A stretch of DNA of 64,000 bases from Neotamlana sedimentorum (lineage in GTDB: Bacteria; Bacteroidota; Bacteroidia; Flavobacteriales; Flavobacteriaceae), in the NCBI RefSeq assembly GCF_000943565.1, contig NZ_JTDW01000014.1, positions 38,565-102,564 on the forward strand. The letters are read 5' to 3'. The position numbers and the translations under genes are program-made. This document shows positions 51,632-60,873 of the stretch, piece by piece. Under the pieces are notes generated by a model. The model was not told the DNA's origin. It ran no database searches and was given only the letters and a program-made list of their open reading frames with translations. The stretch's first letter is position 1; every line of letters starts with the position of its first letter.

Positions 51632-52863
51632 TGCCAAATTTATTAATAATTGGTTCTGTTTGGCCTGAGCCTAAAAGTTCTGCGGCAGGTAGCCGAATGA
51701 TGCAGTTGGTTGATGTCTTTTTACAAGCCAATTATAACATTACGTTTGCAACTACAACCTCAAAAACAGATAATGCATTTGCTTTAGAAGAATTAGGAGT
51801 TACAGAACAGCAAATAAAACTTAACGATTCTAGTTTTGACGATTTTATATTGAACCTGAAACCCGATGTGGTTATGTTCGATAGGTTTGTAACCGAAGAA
51901 CAATTTGGTTGGCGTGTTGCAGAAAATTGTCCAAATGCATTACGGATTTTAGATACCGAAGATTTACATGCTTTGCGAAAAGGAAGACAGCAAGCCTTAA
52001 AAGCAAATGCAATATTTAATGAAACTTATTTATTTAACGATGTTGCTAAACGTGAAATAGCCAGTATTTACCGTTGCGATTTAAGTTTAATTATTTCTGA
52101 ATTAGAGATGGAAATTTTAAAAACGCAATTTAAAGTTCCAGAAGCTATATTATGTTATCTACCATTTTTATTGAATCCTATTGAAGCAGATGCTTTAGAA
52201 AAATTGCCCAAGTTTAGCAACAGACAGCATTTTATAACCATTGGTAATTTTTTACACGAACCCAATTACAATGGCGCTTTATATTTAAAAGAAAGCATTT
52301 GGCCACTTATAAAAAAGGAATTGCCAAAGGCAGAAATGCATATTTATGGTGCTTATGCATCACAAAAAGTAAATCAGTTACACAACGAAAAACAAGGTTT
52401 TTTAATAAAAGGTTTTGCTGAAGATGTTCATGAGGTTATGCAAAAGTCCAGAGTGTGTTTAGCAGCTTTACGATTTGGTGCTGGTTTAAAAGGAAAACTA
52501 GTTGACGCCATGCAAAACGGAACACCTTGTGTAATGACACATATTGCGGCAGAAGGTATGTTTGAAAACCTAGAACCAAACGGGTTTATTGAAGACAACC
52601 CTGAAAATTTCGCAAAAAAAGCCATAGAGTTATACAAAAATGAAGCTCTTTGGAACCAAAAACAACATAGTGGATTTGAGGTTATAAATACACGATTTAA
52701 TAAAACTCAATTTCAAAATAATTTTTTAGAGAAGATTAAAGTTTCAATAGAACAGCTTCACGAAAACCGACTTCACAATTTTACGGGACAAATGCTCATG
52801 CATCATACCATGCAAAGCACCAAATTTATGAGTAGATGGATTGAAGAGAAAAATAAAAATTAA
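51631..52863 (+). CDS. Glycosyltransferase, GT4-like
   Basis: 410 residues, GT-B fold. The N-terminus starts LLIIGSVWPEPKSSAAGSRMMQL and the C-terminal donor domain has FITIGNFLHEPNYNGALYLK, AEMHIYGAYASQ and LRFGAGLKGKLVDAMQNGTPCVMT, the usual nucleotide-sugar site. No membrane helix. Donor and acceptor are unknown. It is translationally coupled to the haem-binding gene (TAATG), an unexpected pairing. Confidence 0.85.
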   Translation: MPNLLIIGSVWPEPKSSAAGSRMMQLVDVFLQANYNITFATTTSKTDNAFALEELGVTEQQIKLNDSSFDDFILNLKPDVVMFDRFVTEEQFGWRVAENCPNALRILDTEDLHALRKGRQQALKANAIFNETYLFNDVAKREIASIYRCDLSLIISELEMEILKTQFKVPEAILCYLPFLLNPIEADALEKLPKFSNRQHFITIGNFLHEPNYNGALYLKESIWPLIKKELPKAEMHIYGAYASQKVNQLHNEKQGFLIKGFAEDVHEVMQKSRVCLAALRFGAGLKGKLVDAMQNGTPCVMTHIAAEGMFENLEPNGFIEDNPENFAKKAIELYKNEALWNQKQHSGFEVINTRFNKTQFQNNFLEKIKVSIEQLHENRLHNFTGQMLMHHTMQSTKFMSRWIEEKNKN

Positions 52864-52929
52864 AAATGGGAGCGTTTATAAGTCCCTTTAAGTCTTATAT
52901 TTAAATTGTCATTTAAAACCCTCAATGTT

Positions 52930-54495
52930 ATGAAACTTTACTCAAAGTCTTTAATTTTATTCTTTTTGCTGTCATTAAGTTTTAAAAGTGTTTCTGCACA
53001 ATATTCAGAGAAACAAATCGATTCCATAGTGAATTATGCATTGTCCAAATTTAATGTTGCGGGTACAGCTATTGCTATTGTAAAAGATGGAGAAACTGTT
53101 TACCAAAAAGGATTTGGGGTAACTTCAGTAAAAAGTAACATACCGGTAAATGTAAATACAAATTTTGCTATAGCATCAAATAGTAAAGCATTTACAACAA
53201 CAGCGCTATCACTTTTAGTAGATGAAGGAAAACTAAAATGGACAGATAAGGTTAAGGATTATATTCCTGAATTTAAAATGTACGATCCTTATGTTACAGA
53301 AAATTTTAATATCGAAGATTTACTAACTCACCGAAGCGGTTTGGGTTTGGGTATTGGAGATTTAATGTTTTTTCCAGACGGAAGTCATTTTACTTTAGAT
53401 GATTTATTAGCGAGTTTCCAATATTTCGAACCCGTTTCAGCATTTCGTACAAAGTTCGATTACGACAATTTATTGTATATCATTGCGGGCGAAGTTATAG
53501 CCAGAGTTTCGGGAATGACATGGGAAGATTTCATTGCTACGCGTATTTTTAAGCCTATTGGTATGAACCAATCTTACGCTAGTTTAGATAATATAGATGA
53601 TAAAAGTAATTTAGCGTCACCTCACGATTCTAATTCTGGAACGCTTAAAATAATACCCGATTTTAAAGAGATGATTAATGGTGCCGCTGGGGGTATTTAT
53701 TCCAATGTTAACGATTTAACACAATGGTTAAAAGTGCATTTAAATCATGGTAAATATGGAGATAGTTTACAAAACGAATTGTTTTCCGTAAAGCAGCAAG
53801 ATAATATGTGGAAACTTCATACTATAATGGAAACAAATAAAAACCCGAGATATAACTCTCATTTTTCAGGTTACGGTTTGGGATGGTTTTTATCTGATGT
53901 CAAAGGAAATATGAAAGTTGATCACACTGGAGGTTTGCCCGGTATGCTGTCTTTAACAGTAATGATTCCCGATATTAATCTTGGTTTCGTAATTCTAACT
54001 AATACGAGTGACGATGGTGGTGCGTTTTTCTCCTCCGTTGGCAATACGATTTTAGATAGTTATTTAGGGTTGGACGATTTTGGTTGGATTGATAAATATG
54101 CCGATTACTTTAATAAAAGAAAAGAAAACGGCGATAAAGTAACTGAAGCCGTATGGGAAACCGTGAGTAATAACAGTAAAATAAAAGTTGATTTAAAAAA
54201 ATACACTGGTATTTATAAAGATGATTGGTTTGGTGAAATTGAAGTGTTTTTAAAAGGAAAAAAGCTATGGTTTAAAAGTGAAAAATCTCCTAAGTTAAAT
54301 GGAGAAATGTTTTTTTATAAAGCCAATACCTTTGCCATAAAATGGGAATATCAAGATATGAATGCCGATGCTTTTGCAATGTTTTTTTTAGATGAAGAAG
54401 GAAAAGCACAGGAAATTAAGATGAAAGGTATTTCGCCAAACATAGATTTTAGTTTCGATTTTCATGATTTAGATTTAAAAAGAGTAGAAGAATAG
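52930..54495 (+). CDS. Class C beta-lactamase-like serine hydrolase
   Basis: The ATG at 52930 starts a signal peptide (LYSKSLILFFLLSLSFKSVSAQ); the TTG at 52906 is rejected. 521 residues. Penicillin-binding protein-like serine hydrolase domain with S83-x-x-K86 (ASNSKAF), Y178-D-N180 (FDYDNLL) and a HTGG motif (VDHTGGLPG). A C-terminal DUF3471-type beta domain follows (KIKVDLKKYTGIYKDDWFGEIEV). Family members include carboxypeptidases, esterases and D-amino acid peptidases. A true beta-lactamase role is unlikely. It is periplasmic. Confidence 0.88.
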   Translation: MKLYSKSLILFFLLSLSFKSVSAQYSEKQIDSIVNYALSKFNVAGTAIAIVKDGETVYQKGFGVTSVKSNIPVNVNTNFAIASNSKAFTTTALSLLVDEGKLKWTDKVKDYIPEFKMYDPYVTENFNIEDLLTHRSGLGLGIGDLMFFPDGSHFTLDDLLASFQYFEPVSAFRTKFDYDNLLYIIAGEVIARVSGMTWEDFIATRIFKPIGMNQSYASLDNIDDKSNLASPHDSNSGTLKIIPDFKEMINGAAGGIYSNVNDLTQWLKVHLNHGKYGDSLQNELFSVKQQDNMWKLHTIMETNKNPRYNSHFSGYGLGWFLSDVKGNMKVDHTGGLPGMLSLTVMIPDINLGFVILTNTSDDGGAFFSSVGNTILDSYLGLDDFGWIDKYADYFNKRKENGDKVTEAVWETVSNNSKIKVDLKKYTGIYKDDWFGEIEVFLKGKKLWFKSEKSPKLNGEMFFYKANTFAIKWEYQDMNADAFAMFFLDEEGKAQEIKMKGISPNIDFSFDFHDLDLKRVEE

Positions 54496-54534
54496 TTTTT
54501 GTAACCTAATTTTGCAAGAATTAAAAACAAAATA

Positions 54535-54861
54535 ATGAATTGGATAATTTTAATTATAGCAGGTTTATTCGAGGTTGCTTTTGCGTCATGTTTAGGCAAA
54601 GTAAAATCTACCACCGGTATGGAATCTAAATATTGGTTTGTTGGGTTTTTAGTTTGCTTAGCAATTAGTATGATTTTATTGGTTAAAGTAACCAAAGTTT
54701 TACCTATTGGAACGGCTTATGCGGTTTGGACAGGTGTTGGCGCTGTAGGAACTGTTTTGGTTGGCATTTTTATATTTAAAGAACCAGCAACATTTTGGCG
54801 TTTGTTTTTTCTAGTCACACTAATCACATCAATTATCGGATTAAAAATGGTGAGTCATTAA
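54535..54861 (+). CDS. SMR family exporter, Gdx/SugE type
   Basis: 108 residues, four transmembrane helices, with the essential Glu13 (AGLFEVAFA) and the loop LPIGTAYAVWTGVGAVGT. That loop resembles the SugE/Gdx guanidinium exporters more than EmrE. The proton-coupled transporter works as an antiparallel dimer. No guanidine riboswitch is present: only 39 bp separate it from the upstream gene. It ends overlapping the convergent sirtuin gene by 4 bp. Confidence 0.87.
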   Translation: MNWIILIIAGLFEVAFASCLGKVKSTTGMESKYWFVGFLVCLAISMILLVKVTKVLPIGTAYAVWTGVGAVGTVLVGIFIFKEPATFWRLFFLVTLITSIIGLKMVSH

Positions 54862-55535
54862 ACCAAATAATGGTCAATAACTTTTTTAACGCCAATGGTC
54901 GCATTTTCGGCAATAACAGTTAGGTTTTTATTAGAATCAACACTAGGTTTTGGATCTATAAAATACACCGGAATACCGTCTGGAGCATAATGCATTAATC
55001 CTGCCGCAGGATACACTTGCATTGAAGTGCCAATAATTATTAAAATATCGGTCGTTTGGCAAACTTCCATCGCTTTTTCAATCATAGGTACATCTTCACC
55101 AAACCAAACAATATGCGGACGTATTTGGTGGCCGTTTTGGCATAAATCACCTAAAACAATATCCGTTTTACATTCAAAAACATCATTTATATTTTTTGTG
55201 CTTCGTGCTTTTAATAACTCACCATGTAAATGAATAACGTTTGTGCTGCCAGCACGTTCGTGCAAATCGTCAACGTTTTGGGTAATAATTGACACCTTAA
55301 AGTTTTTTTCAAGCTCGGCTAAATCTATATGAGCTTGGTTAGGTTTTACGGTTAAAAGTTGGCGACGGCGTTGGTTGTAAAAATCTAAAACTAATTCAGG
55401 ATTTGCTCTAAAACCTTCTGGCGAAGCAACTTCCATAACATCGTGGCCTTCCCATAAACCATCGGCATCTCTAAAGGTTTTTATACTACTTTCGGCACTT
55501 ATTCCAGCTCCCGTTAAAACGACTATGTGTTTCAT
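54858..55535 (-). CDS. Sir2-family NAD-dependent protein deacylase
   Basis: 225 residues from ATG 55535 (KHIVVLTGAGISAESSIKTF); the frame to 55592 extends into the divergent promoter. The NAD site is GAGISAE (9-15), followed by TQNVDDLHERAGS and the catalytic histidine in HLHGEL. FYNQRRR supplies the Tyr-x-x-Arg pair typical of sirtuins that remove succinyl or malonyl groups. Only two of the four zinc cysteines are present (ECKTDIVLGDLCQNG), so the structural zinc is probably missing. Confidence 0.9.
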   Translation of the reverse strand: MKHIVVLTGAGISAESSIKTFRDADGLWEGHDVMEVASPEGFRANPELVLDFYNQRRRQLLTVKPNQAHIDLAELEKNFKVSIITQNVDDLHERAGSTNVIHLHGELLKARSTKNINDVFECKTDIVLGDLCQNGHQIRPHIVWFGEDVPMIEKAMEVCQTTDILIIIGTSMQVYPAAGLMHYAPDGIPVYFIDPKPSVDSNKNLTVIAENATIGVKKVIDHYLV

Positions 55536-55546
55536 GTTTATCATGT

Positions 55547-55554
55547 TATATTTG
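55547..55554 (+). promoter_or_regulatory. -7 element upstream of trmH
   Basis: TATATTTG 60 bp before the trmH start, in the divergent gap and just outside the sirtuin start. Confidence 0.45.
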
Positions 55555-55613
55555 CTATTCCTACCGTATAGGAATCTCATCAAATTTAACAACTAAAATA
55601 GTTTTTAACTAAC

Positions 55614-56267
55614 ATGACAGACATAAAACTACTAGAACATTTCGAAACTTTTTTAACCGAGAATAGGTTAGAGCGCTTTAATAAAGTTTTGCCAGAGCGC
55701 ACTAAGCATTTTACAGTTGCAACCGAAGATGTGTATCAATTACACAATACAAGCGCTGTAATACGCAGTTGCGATGTGTTTGGTATACAAGAGGTGAATA
55801 TAGTAGAGGAAGTAAATACAAAACGTATTGATCGTGAAATTGCTATGGGTGCACAAAAATGGGTAGATTTAAACCGATTTAACACGGTGAAAGATTGTAT
55901 TAAAAGTTTAAAACAAAACGGTTACCAAATTGTAGCTACTACGCCACATACTAACGATACGGTTTTGCATGAATTTGATGTAACTAAAAAGTCGTGTTTT
56001 TTCTTTGGAAGAGAAACCGAAGGTTTATCAGATGAGGTTTTAAATGAAGCCGATTGCTATTTAAAAATTCCCATGGTTGGTTTTACCGAAAGTTTAAATA
56101 TATCGGTTTCGGCAGCCATAATTTTACAGCATGTTACAACTAAACTGAAGCAAACCACTGTAAATTGGCAATTAACAGAAAATGAGATGCTTGAAAAACG
56201 TTTAGATTGGTGTAAGAAAACAATTAAAAGCTACGAACAAATCGTAGAAAATTTTTATAAGTCGTAA
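55614..56267 (+). CDS. trmH: tRNA (guanosine-2'-O-)-methyltransferase TrmH
   Basis: 217 residues, SpoU/SPOUT trefoil-knot methyltransferase. It has the TrmH pattern HNTSAVIRSCDVFGIQEVNIVE, FFFGRETEGLSDEV and the knot/SAM region IPMVGFTESLNISVSAAIIL. It is expected to 2'-O-methylate G18 in tRNA D-loops. The N-terminal ERFNKVLPERTKHFTVATEDVYQLHN carries the conserved family Arg. Confidence 0.9.
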   Translation: MTDIKLLEHFETFLTENRLERFNKVLPERTKHFTVATEDVYQLHNTSAVIRSCDVFGIQEVNIVEEVNTKRIDREIAMGAQKWVDLNRFNTVKDCIKSLKQNGYQIVATTPHTNDTVLHEFDVTKKSCFFFGRETEGLSDEVLNEADCYLKIPMVGFTESLNISVSAAIILQHVTTKLKQTTVNWQLTENEMLEKRLDWCKKTIKSYEQIVENFYKS

Positions 56268-56309
56268 CTATTTCGCTAAATTTAAGAACTAAACTAAAAA
56301 TTAACCACC

Positions 56310-56843
56310 ATGTTCTTAGTTCTTTATGTTGTTTTAACCATTGCTATTATTTTCGTTTTATTAGCCTTAATTGCGCCAAGGTCGTATAGCGTTAGCCGAA
56401 GTATTGATATAGAAAAACCTTTAACGGAGGTTTTTGCTTATTTAAAATTGATAAAGAATCAAGATAATTGGTCGCCTTGGAAAAAGAAAGACCCCGAAAT
56501 GAAACAAAAATTTATTGGAACCGATGGTGAAGTAGGTTTTATTTCGAAATGGGAAGGCAATAAAGCCGTTGGAATTGGAGAACAGGAAATAAAAAAGGTT
56601 GAAAACAATTATAAAATTGAAACCGAACTACGCTTTTTTAAACCTTGGAAATCTTTATCGAATGCCTTTTTAATGGTTGATGCTATTGATGATAATAACA
56701 CTAAAGTTACTTGGGGTTTTTCTGGAAGCAATCCAGCACCTACTAATATTTTTATGTTGTTTTTTAATTTTGAAAAAGCCGTTGGAAAGGATTTTGAAGA
56801 AGGTTTATCCGATTTAAAAGCTATATTAGAAAACGAATATTAA
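56310..56843 (+). CDS. SRPBCC (START-like) family protein with membrane anchor
   Basis: 177 residues: one N-terminal transmembrane helix (about 3-22), then a polyketide-cyclase/SRPBCC hydrophobic-pocket domain (YSVSRSIDIEKPLTEVFAYLKLIKNQDNWSPWKKKDPEMK...VTWGFSGSNPAPTNIF). The ligand is unknown. It overlaps the end of the convergent gene by 4 bp. Confidence 0.8.
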   Translation: MFLVLYVVLTIAIIFVLLALIAPRSYSVSRSIDIEKPLTEVFAYLKLIKNQDNWSPWKKKDPEMKQKFIGTDGEVGFISKWEGNKAVGIGEQEIKKVENNYKIETELRFFKPWKSLSNAFLMVDAIDDNNTKVTWGFSGSNPAPTNIFMLFFNFEKAVGKDFEEGLSDLKAILENEY

Positions 56844-57607
56844 CCGCGGTTTCTACTTAAAAGCTTATACTCTTCGTAGCATTCACTTATAGCATCAAGA
56901 ATTTGTAAATCGTTAGCCGATTGTATAAACCCTTGCGAGTAGTTACATTGGTTTACAATTTCATCTAAATCTACCTTGTCAACTTGTAGTAAAGCAGTAA
57001 GCATTTCACGATCGAATCGAGAGGCTAAAAGGTTTCTAATTTGGTCGTCTTCCTTCATTTGCTTTAACTTTCTAAGCTCATTAGGTTTTTTACCAAACAT
57101 ACGGTGTAAAAAGTCTGCAGGATTAAAAATAGAACCTAGCACTTTTGAAACTGCCGATTTTTTACCAGACTCATAGCCAGTACCAGACAAGCCAGAAATA
57201 CTATATCGATAATTGTCGTTTGGTGCAGGTACTTGTTTTATATCAACCTCCAAATAACCTGTTAAGGTAAGTTGGTTTACAACCACTTCTTCTAAAGCTA
57301 AGGCAAGTTCGGTTAAGGCAATTTCAGAACTTCCAAACTTTAACCAGTCGTTAGTAACTCTAACTTTAATGGATTTAAAACCTAAATAAGAAAAATGGAG
57401 CGTGTCATTGGCTACTGCCGAAATTGTAAATTCACCTTCTTTGTTTGTAGTTGTTCCTTTTACTTGGTTAAGGTTAACAATGTTTACACTTTCAAGCGGT
57501 GTGCCATCGGCCGAATTTATAACCACACCTATTACTTTTTCAGCATCTTGAGCATAACAAAAAACTGATGTGAATAGTAAGGTAAAAAGTAATAAGTAAG
57601 ACTTCAT
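56840..57607 (-). CDS. Carboxypeptidase-like regulatory domain protein, secreted
   Basis: 255 residues with a signal peptide (LLFTLLFTSVFCYAQ). The N-terminal CarboxypepD_reg-like Ig domain (VIGVVINSADGTPLESVNIVNLNQVKGTTTNKEGEFTI...YLGFKSIKV) is common in TonB receptors and surface proteins. The C-terminal half is helical and unassigned. No TonB receptor barrel follows, so this is a stand-alone module, possibly periplasmic. Unknown role. Confidence 0.75.
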   Translation of the reverse strand: MKSYLLLFTLLFTSVFCYAQDAEKVIGVVINSADGTPLESVNIVNLNQVKGTTTNKEGEFTISAVANDTLHFSYLGFKSIKVRVTNDWLKFGSSEIALTELALALEEVVVNQLTLTGYLEVDIKQVPAPNDNYRYSISGLSGTGYESGKKSAVSKVLGSIFNPADFLHRMFGKKPNELRKLKQMKEDDQIRNLLASRFDREMLTALLQVDKVDLDEIVNQCNYSQGFIQSANDLQILDAISECYEEYKLLSRNRG

Positions 57608-57710
57608 TTTAGTTAATTATAGGGTAAAAATACTAAAGAAAAACAGAGTTGTTTGGTTCAAGTTATTAATTTGACTTAAAATTAACAAAAAAGTTTAATC
57701 TTATCGAAAG

Positions 57711-57837
57711 AGGCTGTTTAAAATTCGGACTAATTTATAACCTAAAGTTTTTTAGCCATAAAAGCTAGTTTAGATTGAAATGGTTTCCGGTGTTTTGTGG
57801 TGCTATATGAAACACACAAATAAATTTTAAACAGCCT
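57711..57837. repeat. MITE-like element with 15-bp terminal inverted repeats
   Basis: AGGCTGTTTAAAATT (57711-57725) and AATTTTAAACAGCCT (57823-57837) are perfect inverted repeats enclosing about 97 bp of non-coding A/T-rich DNA. It lies between the helicase stop and the start of the carboxypeptidase-like gene. There is no open reading frame and no clear target duplication. It could be an IS-derived miniature element or an unusually long terminator stem. The rest of the 57608-57851 gap shows nothing. Confidence 0.55.
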
Positions 57838-57851
57838 TTCCTTATATTTAA

Positions 57852-59612
57852 TTATCTACGAGAACGTCTTGGGCGTGAAGCACCAAAACCTGCTCCAGAT
57901 TTAGCGCGCTTGTTGTTACCTCCCGATGATCTTCCTTCGCTGCGTCTTCCGCCACCACGAGAATCTTTTTTTCTTCCACGGTTTCTGTCGCGTCTTCCGC
58001 CACCTCGGTTTTCTGAAACTTCTACGTTTACAAAACGTCCGTTATGCTTAAAGTCTGTAAAATGTGCTAAAACTTTCTCTTGTAATTCTTTTTCAGTATT
58101 AAAAAATGAAAAACTATCTTTAGTTTCAACTTTAAATAAATCGTCTCTACCTAAATCTAATTGCTCACGTAAAAAATCTTTTAACGACATCCAATCGAAT
58201 CCATCTTTACTACCTACATTAATAAAGTAACGTGTCGAGTTTTTACTACCACCGTAAGAGCGTCCTTCGTCTCTATCGCTACTACCTTCTGCAATATTTA
58301 AATTTTGCGCTTTTTTGTAATAGTTATAAAAACGTGTAAACTCAACCGAGAAGAATTTTTTAATTAATTCATCTTTACTTGTATCTTCAAAAAGTTCGTT
58401 AATACTAGTTAAGTATTTATCAATTTCGTGGTTTATTTCGGTGTTGTGTATTTTGTTGGCAAGCGACATAAGTTGTACTTCACAAATTTCCATACCATCT
58501 GGTACTTCTTTTTTGTCGAACTGTCGTTTTATAATACGCTCAATACTTTTAATTTTTCTAACCTCACTTTTGCTAACAATAACCATTGAAACCCCGGTTT
58601 TTCCGGCACGACCAGTACGGCCAGAACGGTGTGTGTACGTTTCAATTTCGTCTGGTAATTGGTAGTTAATTACGTGTGTAACATCATCTACATCAATACC
58701 ACGCGCCGCTACGTCTGTAGCAACTAGCATTTGTATTTGGTTTTTTCTAAAGGCGTTCATTACCAAATCACGTTGGTTTTGGCTTAAATCGCCATGTAAA
58801 GCACCTGCGTTGTATCCATCCTCGATAAGCTTTTCGGCTACTTTTTGGGTGTCGCGCTTGGTTCTACAGAAAATAACCGAGAAAATATCTGGGTTTGCAT
58901 CTGCCAAACGTTTTAAAGCTTGGTAGCGGTCTCTGGCATTAACTAAATAATACTCGTGCGATACGTTTGTAGTACTTTCGTTTTTACGACCCACAGTAAT
59001 TTCTTGTGGGTTATGCATAAAGTTTTTAGCAATAGCTGCTACTTCTTTAGGCATGGTTGCAGAAAATAACCAGGTGTTTTTTTCGTTTGGAGTATGCGAT
59101 AAAATAGCTGTAATATCTTCCTTAAAGCCCATGTTTAGCATTTCGTCGGCTTCATCTAAAACAGCATATTCTATTTTAGTAATATCAACCAAACGGCGAC
59201 TAATCATGTCTTTCATTCTACCCGGTGTAGCAACAATAACCTGTGCGCCACGTTTTATTTCGCGTGCTTGCTCGGTAATGCTAGAACCACCGTAAACAGC
59301 CACGACGTTTAAACCTTTACAGTGTTTACCGTAAAGCTTCATTTCGCTAGCTATTTGTAAACAAAGTTCTCGGGTTGGCGATAAAATTAAGCCTTGAGTA
59401 GTACGGCTATCTATGTTAATTTTTTGTAGCATTGGGAAACCAAAAGCAGCTGTTTTACCAGTTCCTGTTTGAGCTAATGCCACTAAATCTTCTTCTGAAT
59501 TTAATAATAAAGGGATTGCTTTTTCTTGTACTTCACTAGGTTTTTCGAATCCTAAATCTGTAATGCCTTGTAATAGGTCGTCATTAAGACCTAAATCTTG
59601 GAATGTGCTCAT
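57852..59612 (-). CDS. DEAD-box ATP-dependent RNA helicase
   Basis: 586 residues. Q-motif and motif I (AQTGTGKTAAF), motif II DEADEM, motif III SAT and C-terminal motif VI HRSGRTGRAGKTG are intact. A DbpA-type RNA-binding domain (STRYFINVGSKDGFDWMSLKDFL) and an Arg/Gly-rich tail (RGGGRRDRNRGR...RGGGRRS) follow, as in CsdA/DeaD-class helicases acting in ribosome assembly and cold growth. The mRNA has a long (about 155-nt) structured leader. Confidence 0.93.
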   Translation of the reverse strand: MSTFQDLGLNDDLLQGITDLGFEKPSEVQEKAIPLLLNSEEDLVALAQTGTGKTAAFGFPMLQKINIDSRTTQGLILSPTRELCLQIASEMKLYGKHCKGLNVVAVYGGSSITEQAREIKRGAQVIVATPGRMKDMISRRLVDITKIEYAVLDEADEMLNMGFKEDITAILSHTPNEKNTWLFSATMPKEVAAIAKNFMHNPQEITVGRKNESTTNVSHEYYLVNARDRYQALKRLADANPDIFSVIFCRTKRDTQKVAEKLIEDGYNAGALHGDLSQNQRDLVMNAFRKNQIQMLVATDVAARGIDVDDVTHVINYQLPDEIETYTHRSGRTGRAGKTGVSMVIVSKSEVRKIKSIERIIKRQFDKKEVPDGMEICEVQLMSLANKIHNTEINHEIDKYLTSINELFEDTSKDELIKKFFSVEFTRFYNYYKKAQNLNIAEGSSDRDEGRSYGGSKNSTRYFINVGSKDGFDWMSLKDFLREQLDLGRDDLFKVETKDSFSFFNTEKELQEKVLAHFTDFKHNGRFVNVEVSENRGGGRRDRNRGRKKDSRGGGRRSEGRSSGGNNKRAKSGAGFGASRPRRSRR

Positions 59613-59699
59613 TCTGTTTTAAATATGTATGCGATTTGTTATGTAGTGTTACATAAGAAGCGAATCGACATACTTAAAACCAAACTTCTAGTAACACAT

Positions 59700-59767
59700 C
59701 CTCACCCTGAGGAATTTAGCGAAACTCATTCCGAAGTATTATTCGGCGTCTAATAATGTTGAGTTTC
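59700..59767 (-). promoter_or_regulatory. Structured 5' leader of the helicase mRNA
   Basis: Two hairpins: GAAACTCA (59721-59728) with TGAGTTTC (59760-59767), enclosing a second stem CCGAA/TTCGG (59731-59746), and then CCTCA/TGAGG (59700-59712). The 5' end predicted from the -7 box (59774-59781) coincides with the first base of the outer stem. A role in cold-induced or autoregulated expression is inferred. Confidence 0.55.
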
Positions 59768-59773
59768 AAGGCG

Positions 59774-59781
59774 CAAAGATA
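59774..59781 (-). promoter_or_regulatory. -7 element of the helicase gene
   Basis: CAAAGATA reads TATCTTTG on the minus strand (TAnnTTTG), about 165 bp before the start codon. The remaining part of the 59613-59910 gap shows no other element. Confidence 0.5.
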
Positions 59782-59910
59782 CACTTTTATTTGAATTGAT
59801 AGATTAAGACTAAAATAATCTTTAAAACTAAAGTTGTATTCGTTTTTATTTAAGCGTTTTAACATGCTTTATGGTTATGCCTTTTTATGAAGTTGCAAAA
59901 CGAACAAATC

Positions 59911-60861
59911 TTAATCTAAAAAATTAATCAATTTACTGTTTACAACTTCGGCTTGATCTATCGATAAAAAGTGTCCTGCATTTTTAATAATTTCACCTTT
60001 TCCTTTAGGAAGAGAGTTCGCTATTTCTATGGTTTTTGTAGAGTTAATAACATCGTTATCGCCAATTAAAACTAAAACTGGCATATTTAAGGATTTTAAC
60101 TCGTTTTTAGAAAACGGTGTCATTGCCGTAATTAATTTATTTGGGTTATCTAGTTGAGTGCCTAATTTATATTGGTTTATGTATGTTTTATCGATGTTAG
60201 CCGGATTGTTAGACATGCTTTCTAGCATTTGATTGAGTTGTTTTTCTTTTGATGAAAAAAGCGAGACTATGTTTTTAAGCAAATCTGTACTGGGTTTAAT
60301 CCATGAAAACGTTTGTGCAGGACTCAATAGTGCTAAGCTTTTAATTTGCTCCTGGTTATTTAATGCTAAATTAACAGCCAGCCAACCACCTCGTGAAGCT
60401 CCAATTAAGTGAAACCTACCAATTTCTAGAGCCTTAAATATTTCGTTGTACCATGCAACTACGCTTTCAACAGCATCGATATCCTTTAGCAGTTGGGATT
60501 TTCCTGGTTCTAAAATAAAATCAATAGCAAATACTTTATGGTTTTTCGAGAGCATTTCAACATTTGGAAACCACATTGTAGAGCTAGCGTTCATACCGTG
60601 AAGAAGTACAATTGGGTCACCATTATTTTTGCCAGAAACAATAACGTGAGCTATTCCAAACGATGTTGGTACATAAAGTTCTTCGTACGGAACTTGCCAT
60701 AATTTTAAAGTGTTGTTATAAGCTTCGTAATAAGCCAATTTTGTAGCTGAAGCATTATTTATATAATCGGGGGTGGTTTTAAATTTATCGTATTTATTGG
60801 AACAGCTGGTAATTAAAATAAGCGTGAAAATTAAGGTTAATTTATTAAGTTTAACTAGCAT
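59911..60861 (-). CDS. Alpha/beta hydrolase, lipoprotein
   Basis: 316 residues, lipoprotein (LILITSCSNKYDKF). Alpha/beta hydrolase with HGMNASSTMW (oxyanion loop), nucleophile elbow GASRGG, acid in GDNDVIN and histidine in NAGHFLSID. The substrate is not known. It lies 12 bp downstream of the M48 peptidase and is probably co-transcribed. Confidence 0.85.
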   Translation of the reverse strand: MLVKLNKLTLIFTLILITSCSNKYDKFKTTPDYINNASATKLAYYEAYNNTLKLWQVPYEELYVPTSFGIAHVIVSGKNNGDPIVLLHGMNASSTMWFPNVEMLSKNHKVFAIDFILEPGKSQLLKDIDAVESVVAWYNEIFKALEIGRFHLIGASRGGWLAVNLALNNQEQIKSLALLSPAQTFSWIKPSTDLLKNIVSLFSSKEKQLNQMLESMSNNPANIDKTYINQYKLGTQLDNPNKLITAMTPFSKNELKSLNMPVLVLIGDNDVINSTKTIEIANSLPKGKGEIIKNAGHFLSIDQAEVVNSKLINFLD

Positions 60862-60873
60862 AGTTTGGGGTGT

